The notes under the pieces were generated by a model. It did not search any database and had not been told where the DNA came from. It saw only the letters and a program-made list of their open reading frames with translations. DNA of 46,395 bases, from contig NZ_JALPRJ010000066.1 of NCBI RefSeq assembly GCF_030464885.1, positions 1 to 46,395 of the forward strand, in the 5' to 3' direction. The DNA comes from Caballeronia sp. SEWSISQ10-4 2 (lineage in GTDB: Bacteria > Pseudomonadota > Gammaproteobacteria > Burkholderiales > Burkholderiaceae). Position numbers and translations under genes: made by a program. Positions 24,658 through 33,290 of the stretch are shown piece by piece. Every line of letters starts with the position of its first letter. Within the stretch, counting starts at the first letter, position 1.

Positions 24658-25821
24658 TTAAAACTGATGGCGGATACCCACGGTCACGGCGAGCTGGCTT
24701 CCAGTCGATGAGGGCGACAGCGTGTTGATGGTGGCCTCGCTTAACACGGTCCCCGCTTGAGCGCCGGAAACATGTTGATAGACGCCTTCAACATAGAAGT
24801 CCGTGCGTTTGCTCAGAGCGTAGTCGGTTTGCAAGGTGCCTTCGTGCCACCTTGGTGACGACCCGGATGCTCCGCTGTTGTACGACCCATCGGTGAACGT
24901 ATAGGCTGCTGCGAGGCTGAGCGCGGGTGTCAACGCATAGCGGGCGTTGACTTCATAGTTGTCGAGCCGCAACTGGCCGGCCAACGGGACATTTCCTGAG
25001 CTCCCCGCAAATACGCTGGCCATGTTGTCGATCTGCGAATGGGTCCACAACAAGCCAACCGTGGCCGGGCCAAAGACGTAGTTGCCGCCGACACCCCAGG
25101 TACGCTGGCGCGTGGCGACGAAGTCGGCGCTGCCGTCGCCGAGTGCCACTGCGCCGTTTGGATTGGTTGCCTGGATACCGCCTCCAGCGTTGTTCAACTG
25201 AAGATACGCCGCTGCAACGTTCAGCGGACCCGCCGAATACGAAGTGCCGAACCCGTACGCCCGGTTGTCTGAGAATCCATTGGCTTTGTTGCTGAACGCG
25301 TATGCGCCTCCGAAAGTAAAGCCGGCATACGACACACTCGTGTACTTGACCGCATTGTTAAGACTCATGGAGTCAGCGGCCAGGTTATCGTTGTTGAACG
25401 GGTGTGCGGACAGGTTGCCGCCGTAGCCGCTGCCTGTAGCCGACAAAGGTCCGAGGTAGTCATTGACCGGATCGAATTGACGGCCCAGCAGCAGCGTGCC
25501 GAACTTGTCGCTTTGTATGCCGACATATGCCTGCTCTCCGAATGCATCGCCGGAATTGAACGATGTACCGTTATTCAGGTTGAACCCATTTTCGAGTTTG
25601 AAAATGGCATGCAGACCTCCGCCCAGGTCCTCCGAGCCCTTCAACCCGTACACGGTATTTTCGGTTGCGGCACTGGTTTCCTGCCAGGCGCTATGACCGC
25701 CTTGATTATTGCTATAGATGAGGCCGGTATCGGTAACGCCATAGAGCGTGACGCTGCTTTGGGCGTGAGCGGAAACAATGGACGCGCACGACAAGGCAGC
25801 GACCACGAGGGACTTTTTCAT
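24658..25821 (-). CDS. OmpC-like Gram-negative porin
   Basis: A 387-residue outer-membrane porin of the betaproteobacterial 16-strand trimeric type. A signal peptide (MKKSLVVAALSCASIVSAHA) with cleavage before QSSVTLYGVTDTGLIYSNN is clear. Family marks include GSEDLGGGLHAIFKLENGFN, FGEQAYVGIQSDKFGTLLLGRQFDPVNDYLG, and a C-terminal Phe (AVTVGIRHQF) needed for BAM insertion. The start at 25821 has GGAG at good spacing. It is monocistronic. Solute preference cannot be read from sequence, and paralogues are numerous in Burkholderiaceae. Confidence 0.95.
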   Translation of the reverse strand: MKKSLVVAALSCASIVSAHAQSSVTLYGVTDTGLIYSNNQGGHSAWQETSAATENTVYGLKGSEDLGGGLHAIFKLENGFNLNNGTSFNSGDAFGEQAYVGIQSDKFGTLLLGRQFDPVNDYLGPLSATGSGYGGNLSAHPFNNDNLAADSMSLNNAVKYTSVSYAGFTFGGAYAFSNKANGFSDNRAYGFGTSYSAGPLNVAAAYLQLNNAGGGIQATNPNGAVALGDGSADFVATRQRTWGVGGNYVFGPATVGLLWTHSQIDNMASVFAGSSGNVPLAGQLRLDNYEVNARYALTPALSLAAAYTFTDGSYNSGASGSSPRWHEGTLQTDYALSKRTDFYVEGVYQHVSGAQAGTVLSEATINTLSPSSTGSQLAVTVGIRHQF

Positions 25822-26042
25822 TTCTAAAACTCCGGGATATTGCAAGGGCCAAAAAACATCTCATTACTTTCAGGCGTCGCGATCTGCCTGAGCATTCGAT
25901 GCCGACGGCCTGAACCGCGACTCGGGCAAATGCTATTTGAGTGCGCGTAAACTAGGTGTTAAAAGAAGCGTCGGCGGTGTCAGTAAAATCTATAGTCGCG
26001 TGTTTGCTTGACGTTTAACAATAGCTCTTTGCAGGATGGAAA

Positions 26043-26465
26043 ATGGGCGTAGAGATTCGAGAAATGGTGCTGGCTGACTATGAAGCTGTAGTTGCGCTCT
26101 GGCGGAGTACACCGGGTGTCGATATTCGGCCCGTCACCGACAGCCGGGACGGGATCGAACGGTTACTTGCCAGAAATCCGGGCCTGAGCGTCGTCGCTTT
26201 TGATGACGGCAACCTGGTTGGCTGCGCTCTGGCAAGCCACGATGGACGCCGTGGATTCCTTCAGCATGTCGTGGTTGCGCCCGCTTCGCGTGGTCAAGGG
26301 CTCGCCCGGGCGATGATCGACAGGTGTCTCGAGGGCCTGCGGGAGCATCAACTGGGATGGGTACATCTCGATGTTGTCGTCGATAACGAGGCCGGTATGA
26401 CCTTTTGGCAAAAGGCGGGCTGGCATCCGGTTGATACGCTGACCCGACTCTCGCGCGCGCTCTAG
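26043..26465 (+). CDS. GNAT-family N-acetyltransferase
   Basis: A 140-residue GNAT protein. The acetyl-CoA pyrophosphate-binding motif is RGQGLA within HVVVAPASRGQGLARAMIDRCLEGL, preceded by the beta4 strand GFLQHVVV and followed by the C-terminal GWVHLDVVVDNEAGMTFWQKAGW, typical of RimI-like enzymes. GVEIREMVLADYEAVVALW is a standard N-terminus. The acceptor is unknown. AGGA lies eight bases before the ATG. It converges with a small membrane protein gene only 18 bp downstream. Confidence 0.92.
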   Translation: MGVEIREMVLADYEAVVALWRSTPGVDIRPVTDSRDGIERLLARNPGLSVVAFDDGNLVGCALASHDGRRGFLQHVVVAPASRGQGLARAMIDRCLEGLREHQLGWVHLDVVVDNEAGMTFWQKAGWHPVDTLTRLSRAL

Positions 26466-26483
26466 GTATTTCGCCGGCCAGTC

Positions 26484-26840
26484 TCAAGAAGCCTCCGACC
26501 GTTCCTTGCGCAAGAAAACAATGACCGAAACGAGGGTCAAGACCGCCAGCACCAGCGGCCCGATCGTCTTGCCAGCATCGCGCGACATCCATCCGACAAT
26601 CGCGTCGCATGCCTGTACCGACGCCAACAGCAAGCCTAGCACCACGATACCGCCATAGGAGCGCGTAGCCGTCGCGGCCAGCGCTGCCAGGGCGAGCGGC
26701 ACACTGCGCGCAACGCCGTACATGGCGGCGGTCTTCATTAACGGTTCGCCGATGAGCATTGCCACCGAAAAGGCAGCGCTGGTCAGTGCGTTCAAGCAGG
26801 TAATCGAAGCACATACGTAGAAGAGGGTTTTCGTTCTCAT
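26484..26840 (-). CDS. Small four-helix membrane protein
   Basis: A 118-residue hydrophobic protein of unrecognised family. Four likely membrane helices are visible: about 5-28, 45-60, 64-82 and 92-110, ending in a charged tail RKERSEAS. It starts 48 bp from the divergent MarR gene and shares its palindromic operator region, so it is the probable MarR target. No Shine-Dalgarno sequence precedes its ATG. A role in membrane stress or export would be a guess. Confidence 0.75.
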   Translation of the reverse strand: MRTKTLFYVCASITCLNALTSAAFSVAMLIGEPLMKTAAMYGVARSVPLALAALAATATRSYGGIVVLGLLLASVQACDAIVGWMSRDAGKTIGPLVLAVLTLVSVIVFLRKERSEAS

Positions 26841-26849
26841 GGGGAATAG

Positions 26850-26873
26850 TTCACATAGTGAATGATTTAATCA
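26850..26873. promoter_or_regulatory. Two abutting palindromes, candidate MarR operator
   Basis: TTCACATAGTGAA (26850-26862, perfect 5-3-5) is immediately followed by TGATTTAATCA (26863-26873, perfect 5-1-5), centred in the 48-bp divergent gap between the membrane protein and MarR genes. The spacing is about one helical turn, as expected for paired dimer binding. Shared autoregulation of both genes is inferred. Confidence 0.6.
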
Positions 26874-26888
26874 ATGTACTATTCGACC

Positions 26889-27326
26889 ATGAAACAAGCA
26901 AGTCACTTGACTAATACCGCTGGTTACATGCTCAGCAAGCTGGGGCAGGCTGCGACTGAGGAGTTCGCCGAGCGTTTGCGCCCGCTTGGGCTTCGACCGA
27001 GGCATTGTGGTTTGCTGGCGGCTATCCGCGGCATGCCGATGGCCTCTCAACTCGCGCTCGGCCAGGCGTTGAACGTGGTGCCTAGCGCGATCGTGCCGAT
27101 GATTGACGATCTGGAGGCGCTCGGCGCGATCAATCGCGTGCCGGATGAAGCCGACCGTCGCCGCTATGCGATCCAGCTCACGCCGAAGGGCGCGGCGTTG
27201 CTGCAGCAGGCCATGGCGATCGCACTGAAACTCGACGATGTAATACTCGCTTCGCTGGAAAAGGACGAGCGGGATACGCTGCGCAGGCTACTGGATAAGT
27301 TGTCATCGCGCTCACCGCAAGGGTGA
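26889..27326 (+). CDS. MarR-family transcriptional regulator
   Basis: A 145-residue MarR protein (start MKQASHLTNTAGYMLSKLGQAA; an ATG five codons upstream is possible). The winged helix is RPRHCGLLAAIRGMPMASQLALGQALNVVPSAIVPMIDDLEALGAINRVPDEADRRRYAIQLTPKG, with the DxRR wing signature. One Cys (RHCG) could be redox-active, but that is speculative. It is divergent from a small membrane protein and probably represses both. The ligand is unknown. Confidence 0.93.
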   Translation: MKQASHLTNTAGYMLSKLGQAATEEFAERLRPLGLRPRHCGLLAAIRGMPMASQLALGQALNVVPSAIVPMIDDLEALGAINRVPDEADRRRYAIQLTPKGAALLQQAMAIALKLDDVILASLEKDERDTLRRLLDKLSSRSPQG

Positions 27327-27331
27327 GCGCG
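27307..27331 (+). terminator. Hairpin enclosing the marR stop codon
   Basis: CGCGCTCACC (27307-27316) pairs perfectly with GGTGAGCGCG (27322-27331), with a 5-base loop. The TGA stop at 27324-27326 sits inside the stem. A second stem, TTCCGGG (27352-27358) with CCCGGAA (27365-27371), follows. Both lie before the converging ABC operon and may end transcription there, though no T-tract is present. Confidence 0.5.
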
Positions 27332-27453
27332 AGCGTTCAGACACACTTGATTTCCGGGCATCGTCCCGGAACAAACCGAACGTCGCTCCGGGATTGCGGA
27401 CAAGCGAAGCACGGTGCCACCAATCGCTCTCCGTACCTCGCTCAAGCTTCACA

Positions 27454-28581
27454 TCAGCCGCAAGCCGGCTTCGCTTTCTTGCATGCGTCCGCAAGCTGGG
27501 CTGGAGGATCTTTCTTGAAGACGGTCTTGTACGCTTCGAGCACAGTCGACTGGACGACGGGCAGAGACTGCACGCCGATCCAGGCCGGCGGCGTCTGTCC
27601 GATCAGCGCCTTCATCATGGCCATCGCCTCGGCAACACCCTGATCGTAGGGACGCTGCGAACCGGTCGCCTTGAGCGGTCCTCCCTTGGCTATCTCGATC
27701 GCGGATTCGAGGCCAAGATCCACCGTCGTGACAGGAATGTTCACCCCTTGCGCCCGCATCGATGTCAGCGTGTCCAACGCCGGTTGATCCCAAACCGCGA
27801 ACAAGCCCTTGACGTCCGGATTGCCCGTCAGGAAGTCGCCCGCGATTTGTCCCACTTTCGAGGGATCCGTGAAGTCGACCTGCTTGATCTTGATATCGGG
27901 CCGGTTCTTTTTCATCCAGTCATTGACCGCCTTGGTGCGCTCCTTCGTGCTGAAGTAATCCACACCGAAATTGACTAATCCAATCGTGGCGCCCTGGGGG
28001 ACGCATGACGCAAGGACCTTGGCCGCGATCTGGCCATTGCCCTCGCTGTCGGCCGAGATCATCGACGCGTATTGCTCAGGATGTTTGAGGCCGGTGGGCA
28101 CGTTGTCCATGAACACGAGCTTGATGCCGGCCTGCGAAACTTTCTTGTACGTCGCGGCGGTCGCGGTGCCGTCGACCGGAATGGAGATGATGCCGTCCGG
28201 ATGGCGCTGAATGGTGTTCTCGATATCCGCGATCTGCTTGTCGACCTGATACTCGGCCGACGCTGTGCCGATGACCTCGACGTCATATTTTTTCAGGGTA
28301 TCGGTGATGCCTTGCACCTGCAGCTGGGACCAGTCGAGGTTCATGGTCTGCATGGAAATGCCGACCTTGAATTTACCGGCTTTCACCTTGGCCATGTCGG
28401 CGGCGCTGAGTTGCACCGTGTCCACGGAAGCCGCTTTTTCGCCGTTGGGTCCTTGCCCGACAATCGACTTGGGTCCTATCGATCCTACCGGCAGCCCGGT
28501 CACGCATTGCGCGCGGGCGTCGTAAGAAGACATGGCCGCGACGCCTGCCGCTGCCATCACACTGGCTAAAACCATTTTCAT
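27454..28581 (-). CDS. Sugar ABC transporter periplasmic binding protein
   Basis: A 375-residue binding protein of the ribose/galactose type (Peripla_BP_4). The signal peptide covers about residues 1-25 (ASVMAAAGVAAMSSYDARAQ). The mature domain starts KFKVGISMQTMNLDWSQLQVQGITDTLKKY and has the expected DGIISIPVDGTATAATYKKVSQAGIKLVFMDNVP and LFAVWDQPALDTLTSMRAQG. Ligand specificity is not readable; a Cys near each mature end (AQCVTG and KKAKPACG) might form a disulfide. It is the last gene of a three-gene importer operon. GGAGGAGA precedes the start. Confidence 0.93.
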   Translation of the reverse strand: MKMVLASVMAAAGVAAMSSYDARAQCVTGLPVGSIGPKSIVGQGPNGEKAASVDTVQLSAADMAKVKAGKFKVGISMQTMNLDWSQLQVQGITDTLKKYDVEVIGTASAEYQVDKQIADIENTIQRHPDGIISIPVDGTATAATYKKVSQAGIKLVFMDNVPTGLKHPEQYASMISADSEGNGQIAAKVLASCVPQGATIGLVNFGVDYFSTKERTKAVNDWMKKNRPDIKIKQVDFTDPSKVGQIAGDFLTGNPDVKGLFAVWDQPALDTLTSMRAQGVNIPVTTVDLGLESAIEIAKGGPLKATGSQRPYDQGVAEAMAMMKALIGQTPPAWIGVQSLPVVQSTVLEAYKTVFKKDPPAQLADACKKAKPACG

Positions 28582-28659
28582 GATTCTCCTCCGTTGGTTT
28601 TGATGTACCGCGTCTCCTGCCCATCGCGGAACCTTGGCCGGCGCGTGGCCGTGGTTCCG

Positions 28660-29661
28660 TCACTTCTTCGTAAAAGCGACCGCCGCGACAATGATCGCTC
28701 CCTTGATGACAAGCTGGAGCGAAGAACTCACGCCCAGCAAAACCAGACCGTTATTGAGTGTTCCGATAATGAGGCTGCCAAGCAGCGTGCCGAGAACGAA
28801 CCCCCGGCCACCGAACAAACTGCACCCGCCAAGCGTCACGGAGGCGATCACATCGAGCTCGAGACCCTGGACGACATCGGGACGTGCTGCATGCGAGCGC
28901 GCGGAGAGGACGAGTGCAGCGAGCCCTGCAAGCATGCCGGTGAGAATGAAGGCAAGCGTCGTCACGCGCCTGATGTTGATGCCCGAATAAAGCGCTGCGG
29001 TCGGATTGCCGCCAGCTGCATAGATCTGCCGGCCGAAGACGCTGTAGTGAAGCAGCAAGATGCCGGCGATCACGGCGAGCACCGTCCATATGATCGGCAC
29101 CGGTGCGCCGAGAATATCGCCCTCGCCGAAGATCGCGACGAAGGAATCATTGGTGATGATGACCGGTTTGGTCGTCGTGACCAGCAATGCCAGCCCGCGC
29201 GCAGCACTCAGGGATCCTAACGTCACCAGGAACGAGGGAATGCTCAGCCTCGTGATAATGAATCCGTTGATCGTGCCCACGAGTGCGCCCGTGCCGATGC
29301 CAGCGACGGCTCCGATGATCCAGTTGTCGCCGACATGCGCCATCGCCAGTGCGGCGGACATCCCGGACAACGCCAGCGTTGACCCCACCGACAAGTCGAT
29401 CTGCCGGGCAATGATGACAAACGTCATGCCGATAGCGATGATGGAAACGAGCGCGGTCTGGCGGCCGATGTTCAGGAAGTTGTCGATCGAGAGGAACCAC
29501 GGCGACGCCAGGCTGAAGACCACCAGCAGGATCACGAACGCGAAATACAGCGCATACGGCCTGTCTCCCTGCAACAGGAGTTGCACCAGTTGCCACTTGC
29601 GGCTGCGCCGCTGCTGGGCAACCTGCCCGTCAGTCGCCGGCGTCGAGACAGAGTCGTTCAT
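28660..29661 (-). CDS. Sugar ABC transporter permease (RbsC-like)
   Basis: A 333-residue permease of the BPD_transp_2 type. Eight to ten membrane segments start at YALYFAFVILLVVFSLASPWF, with the RbsC-like EAA region LALSGMSAALAMAHVG and IGAVAGIGTGALVGTINGFIITRLSIPSFLVTLG, and the loop SGINIRRVTTLAFILTGMLAGLAALVLSARSHAARPDVVQGLELDVIASVTLGG. Its start overlaps the ATPase stop by four bases, showing translational coupling. It forms the channel with the preceding ATPase; the binding protein follows 78 bp downstream. Confidence 0.95.
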   Translation of the reverse strand: MNDSVSTPATDGQVAQQRRSRKWQLVQLLLQGDRPYALYFAFVILLVVFSLASPWFLSIDNFLNIGRQTALVSIIAIGMTFVIIARQIDLSVGSTLALSGMSAALAMAHVGDNWIIGAVAGIGTGALVGTINGFIITRLSIPSFLVTLGSLSAARGLALLVTTTKPVIITNDSFVAIFGEGDILGAPVPIIWTVLAVIAGILLLHYSVFGRQIYAAGGNPTAALYSGINIRRVTTLAFILTGMLAGLAALVLSARSHAARPDVVQGLELDVIASVTLGGCSLFGGRGFVLGTLLGSLIIGTLNNGLVLLGVSSSLQLVIKGAIIVAAVAFTKK

Positions 29662-31283
29662 GTTGCGTGCGCCCCGAAGGAAGTCCCCTTGGGGGACTCG
29701 TTGGAAGAACGGGAAAGTTGAATCAGGTGATGAAGCTCTTCGGCGTTGCCGAGATTGGCGCGATCAATGGTATTGACGATGCGGCCGTCGACCACGATCG
29801 AGACCCGGTCGCATAAGCGCAGCAGTTCATCCAGATCCGAGGAAACGATGAGGACACCTGTGCCAGCACTGGCGGCGCCCTGGACCACGCCGTAGATTTC
29901 CTCGCGCGCGCCCACGTCGACGCCAACCGTGGGTTCATCGAGCAGAAGAAGTTTTGGCCGCGGTCGATCCCACTTGGCAAAGACCACTTTCTGTTGATTT
30001 CCTCCAGACAGGAATTTGACGTAGGTGGAAGAGCCCGGCGCTTTCACGGCCAGCTTTTTCATCGCGCTTCGTGCCTGCTGCACGGCAGCCTGGCTGCGCA
30101 GCCAACCCCACCGGGAAAAATGCGGCAACCGCGGCAAGGTCAGGTTTCGCTCGATGGAGTGGTCGAGAACCAGCCCCTGCAGATGGCGGTCCTCCGGCAC
30201 GAGCGCGACGCCAAGTTTGATGGCCTTGGCCGGCGTGATACGGGAGAGCGGCTGGCCGTCGATAACAATAGCGCCCATATCAACCGGTCTGAGTCCGAAG
30301 ATGGTTTGCAGGATCTCGGTGCGGCCGCTGCCGATCAATCCCGCGAGTCCATGGATCTCGCCCTTGCGGACCGTAAGGTTGACATCATGGAGCCGGTCGT
30401 TACCTACTTTGGATAACGTAAGGATAGGCGCCACGGTCACGGATGCCGTCTCACATTCTCCTGCAGGCAACTCGCTCGCCGAGCCCACCGCGGTCCTTTC
30501 CCGGGCATGCAAGGCGGCGTGGCCGGGGCCAATAATTGCTGCAACCAGTTGCTTCATATCGGTTTCCGCTGTTGGAAACAAGCCGACATTCATGCCGTCA
30601 CGGAACACCGTGACTCGCTGGGAAATACGAAACACCTCGTTTAACCGGTGGGTCACATAGATCACTCCCACGCCGCGATCCGTCACGGTGCGGATGGCGT
30701 CGAAGAGGATTTGTTCCTCGCCCCCGGTCAGCGCCGAGGTGGGTTCGTCGAGGATCAGGATTCGCACGTCTCCCATCAACGCTTTGCAGATCTCCGTCAT
30801 CTGCCGATAAGCGAAGGGGAGAGAACCCACGGGTGTGCGTGCATCGAGCGGGATGCCATGTGCTTTAAGAAAGTCACTGACCATTGTCATGAGCTCGCGT
30901 TTCTTCACGAAACCCAAACGCGTACGCGGCTCTCGTCCCAGCATCAGGTTGGCGCCGACGGACAAGGATTCGACCAGGCTCAGATCCTGATAGACGACGG
31001 CAATACCCGCGTCGCGGGATTTTGCGGGGGAGTCGAACGCCACTCTCTTGCCGGCGATCTCGATGGACCCTTCATCGTAAGCATGAACACCGCTCAGGAT
31101 CTTGATCAGCGTTGACTTCCCGGCACCATTCTCGCCCAGCAACGCGTGGACTTCTCCGGGAAGTACTTCGAGGTTGACGCCGCGAAGCGCTTGCACGCCG
31201 CCAAATCGCTTCGTGACGCCCGCAACACGGATCAATGGAACCTGAGGCGATGAAGCGGCCGCGACCGCAACCGGTTCACTCAT
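29658..31283 (-). CDS. Sugar ABC transporter ATP-binding protein (RbsA-like, two ABC domains)
   Basis: A 541-residue tandem ATPase. Domain 1 has GENGAGKST and ILILDEPTSAL, with a degenerate signature near LPFAYRQMTEI. Domain 2 has a degenerate Walker A (GLIGSGRTE), an intact LSGGNQQKVVFAKW signature and LLLLDEPTVGVD. This asymmetric pattern is normal for RbsA/MglA/XylG proteins. A non-conserved linker of about 35 residues (ALHARERTAVGSASELPAGECETAS) separates the domains. The start at 31283 (MSEPVAVAAASS) has AAGGAGA at ideal spacing. It is the first gene of the importer operon, divergent from an AraC gene. Confidence 0.95.
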   Translation of the reverse strand: MSEPVAVAAASSPQVPLIRVAGVTKRFGGVQALRGVNLEVLPGEVHALLGENGAGKSTLIKILSGVHAYDEGSIEIAGKRVAFDSPAKSRDAGIAVVYQDLSLVESLSVGANLMLGREPRTRLGFVKKRELMTMVSDFLKAHGIPLDARTPVGSLPFAYRQMTEICKALMGDVRILILDEPTSALTGGEEQILFDAIRTVTDRGVGVIYVTHRLNEVFRISQRVTVFRDGMNVGLFPTAETDMKQLVAAIIGPGHAALHARERTAVGSASELPAGECETASVTVAPILTLSKVGNDRLHDVNLTVRKGEIHGLAGLIGSGRTEILQTIFGLRPVDMGAIVIDGQPLSRITPAKAIKLGVALVPEDRHLQGLVLDHSIERNLTLPRLPHFSRWGWLRSQAAVQQARSAMKKLAVKAPGSSTYVKFLSGGNQQKVVFAKWDRPRPKLLLLDEPTVGVDVGAREEIYGVVQGAASAGTGVLIVSSDLDELLRLCDRVSIVVDGRIVNTIDRANLGNAEELHHLIQLSRSSNESPKGTSFGAHAT

Positions 31284-31553
31284 CTCGCTTGTCTCCTTCG
31301 TCTGCATGACGAACTTCTTTTATGTATTCTGCGAATTTTTTGCTATTGATCGCAAAACGTTGTTGTGATCTTCTCATCGGCCAAATGATGAGTCAATAAC
31401 ATTTGTGGGCATTGCAGCCTTATTAGTGGCGTCCAGTTGTGATAATCGTATCTTATGATGTGACTATTGTTTCGTTTTTTGTGTTTCTGGTAAACCCGGC
31501 TTAACGGTGCTTCTGAACTAACTCGAGGCTCAACTTGCGATAGTCTCTGAGAC
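31284..31553. other. AT-rich divergent control region of importer operon and AraC gene
   Basis: This 270-bp AT-rich stretch separates the ABC operon from the AraC gene and must hold both promoters and the AraC sites. ATGATGAGTC and nearby T-rich tracts are visible, but no pair of repeats was clear enough to name an operator. No gene was seen. Confidence 0.45.
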
Positions 31554-32402
31554 ATGAAGGCAACTCCAAGTCACTGCTGTCGAGTGTTTGGCTCGCCCTG
31601 GGCGGATGTCTATTGCACGGACATCGACAGTGCTCGTCACTACGGCAAACACTGGCATGCAACCTTCGGCCTCGGCCTTCTGGAAAACGGCGCGCAAAGC
31701 TCCGCTAGCGGTCAGGGGCTGGTGGAGGCTCATGCCGGCAACCTGATCACGACCAATCCCGGTGAGGTGCATGACGGCCGCCCGATTGGCGGCGCTTCGC
31801 GTCGCTGGCGCATGGTGTATCTGGAACCCGGGGTGATTGCTTCCATGCTGGGCGATCCTCTGTCTCGCACCGCTTCTGATGTAGCGCTCACGCATCCTGT
31901 TATAGAAGACCCGCGACTCGGCGCTGCGCTGCGGCAACTGTTTCGGCGCGTCGAGAACTGCGGCGCTGAGCGACAGTCGACCAGCGCCAATGTCCTCGCG
32001 TGCGAAGAGTCCCTGGTCCAGACCTGCGCGCTTCTGCTGAATGTCCATTCCACTGTTCCACCCGTTCGCGAGATTGGCGGGGACTTGAGGCAAGTTCGCG
32101 AACGGCTTGGCGATGACTTGCTTAATCCGCCGACACTAAGCGAACTGGCCGCGATGGCGGGCTTAAGCAAATATCAAGTCCTGCGCCGCTTCGAAAAGAT
32201 CTATGGCGTGCCGCCGCATTCCTGGCTGTTACATCAGCGCGGCGAGCGAGCTCGAAGCCTCATTCGCGAAGGGCTAAGCCTGGCGCAAGCGGCAGCGTCG
32301 TGTGGTTACGCTGACCAAAGCCACATGACGCGGCTTTTCGTTCGTCAGTTCGGATTCACGCCCGGCGCCTGGCAGAAAACGGCCGTGCGCGCGCTGCAAT
32401 AA
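31554..32402 (+). CDS. AraC-family transcriptional regulator
   Basis: A 282-residue AraC regulator. The N-terminal cupin-like sensing domain includes KHWHATFGLGLLENGAQ and LITTNPGEVHDGRP. The C-terminal double helix-turn-helix covers about residues 185-278 (LSELAAMAGLSKYQVLRRFEKIYGVPPHSWLLHQRGERARSLIREG, then LAQAAASCGYADQSHMTRLFVRQFGFTPGAW). Placement opposite the sugar importer suggests it activates that operon in response to the imported ligand. The ATG at 31554 has no clear Shine-Dalgarno sequence. The ligand is unknown. Confidence 0.93.
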   Translation: MKATPSHCCRVFGSPWADVYCTDIDSARHYGKHWHATFGLGLLENGAQSSASGQGLVEAHAGNLITTNPGEVHDGRPIGGASRRWRMVYLEPGVIASMLGDPLSRTASDVALTHPVIEDPRLGAALRQLFRRVENCGAERQSTSANVLACEESLVQTCALLLNVHSTVPPVREIGGDLRQVRERLGDDLLNPPTLSELAAMAGLSKYQVLRRFEKIYGVPPHSWLLHQRGERARSLIREGLSLAQAAASCGYADQSHMTRLFVRQFGFTPGAWQKTAVRALQ

Positions 32403-32467
32403 CGTTCAAGACGAGCGCCGGAGTGAACAGCGAAACTGGGCCACCCACTTGAAGGAGGTCTGGATTC

Positions 32468-33268
32468 ATGGACGCGTATGTACACGGTTATCAATCGCAC
32501 GAGAACGAGCGCCTGCAGAACCAGGCGCGAACGCTGACTGACCTGCTGCACTTCGACACGCTTTATCCTGCCGGACACACGGTGCTGGAGGCGGGATGCA
32601 GCGTCGGCGCGCAGACGGTCACGCTGGCTCAGCGTAGCCCGGATGCACGATTCACCTCGATCGATATTCGCCCGGAATCAATCGACGCAGCCCGGCAAAA
32701 AATCAATGCAGCGGGACTTACCAACGTGACGTTCCAGCAGGCCGATATATTCTCGTTGCCGTTCGATGCCGGGTCTTTCGATCACGTTTTTGTTTGCTTC
32801 GTGCTGGAGCATCTTGCGCATCCCATCGAGGCGCTTACGTTGCTCAAGCGTTTGCTCAAGCCGGGTGGAACGATCACGGTCATTGAAGGGGATCACGGAT
32901 CGACGTATTTTCATCCGGACAGTCATGCTGCGCGCGCGGCCATTCAGTGCCAAATCACGTTGCAGCAGCGGGCGGGAGGCAATGCGCTTATCGGCAGGCA
33001 GTTATATCCGCTGATGACAGCGACTGGTTTCGATAAGGTTCGCGTGTCACCTCGCATGGTGTACGCGGACTCGAGCCGGCCTGATCTGGTCGATGGATTC
33101 ACGAGGAAGACATTCACTGCGATGATCGAGGGCGTTCGCGCGCCAGCGATATCTTCCGGCCTGATCAAGCCGGAAGATTTCGACGACGGCATCAGGGACC
33201 TTTATCGAACCACGCAGGCAGATGGCGTGTTCTGCTATACGTTCTTTAAGGGCGTGGGGCAAAGATAA
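32468..33268 (+). CDS. SAM-dependent methyltransferase, class I
   Basis: A 266-residue class I methyltransferase. Motif I is VLEAGCSVGAQTVTLA, with Ser replacing the second Gly of the usual GxGxG; motif II is FTSIDIRPESIDAARQK, and motif III/IV is FDHVFVCFVLEHLAHPIEALTLLKRLLKPGG. A C-terminal region of about 90 residues may be substrate-specific. An exact anti-Shine-Dalgarno match AAGGAGGT (32452-32459) stands eight bases before the ATG, suggesting efficient translation. It lies 65 bp after the AraC gene and may be cotranscribed. The acceptor is unknown. Confidence 0.92.
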   Translation: MDAYVHGYQSHENERLQNQARTLTDLLHFDTLYPAGHTVLEAGCSVGAQTVTLAQRSPDARFTSIDIRPESIDAARQKINAAGLTNVTFQQADIFSLPFDAGSFDHVFVCFVLEHLAHPIEALTLLKRLLKPGGTITVIEGDHGSTYFHPDSHAARAAIQCQITLQQRAGGNALIGRQLYPLMTATGFDKVRVSPRMVYADSSRPDLVDGFTRKTFTAMIEGVRAPAISSGLIKPEDFDDGIRDLYRTTQADGVFCYTFFKGVGQR

Positions 33269-33290
33269 GCGGGGCGGGTAGTGCGGTGCG

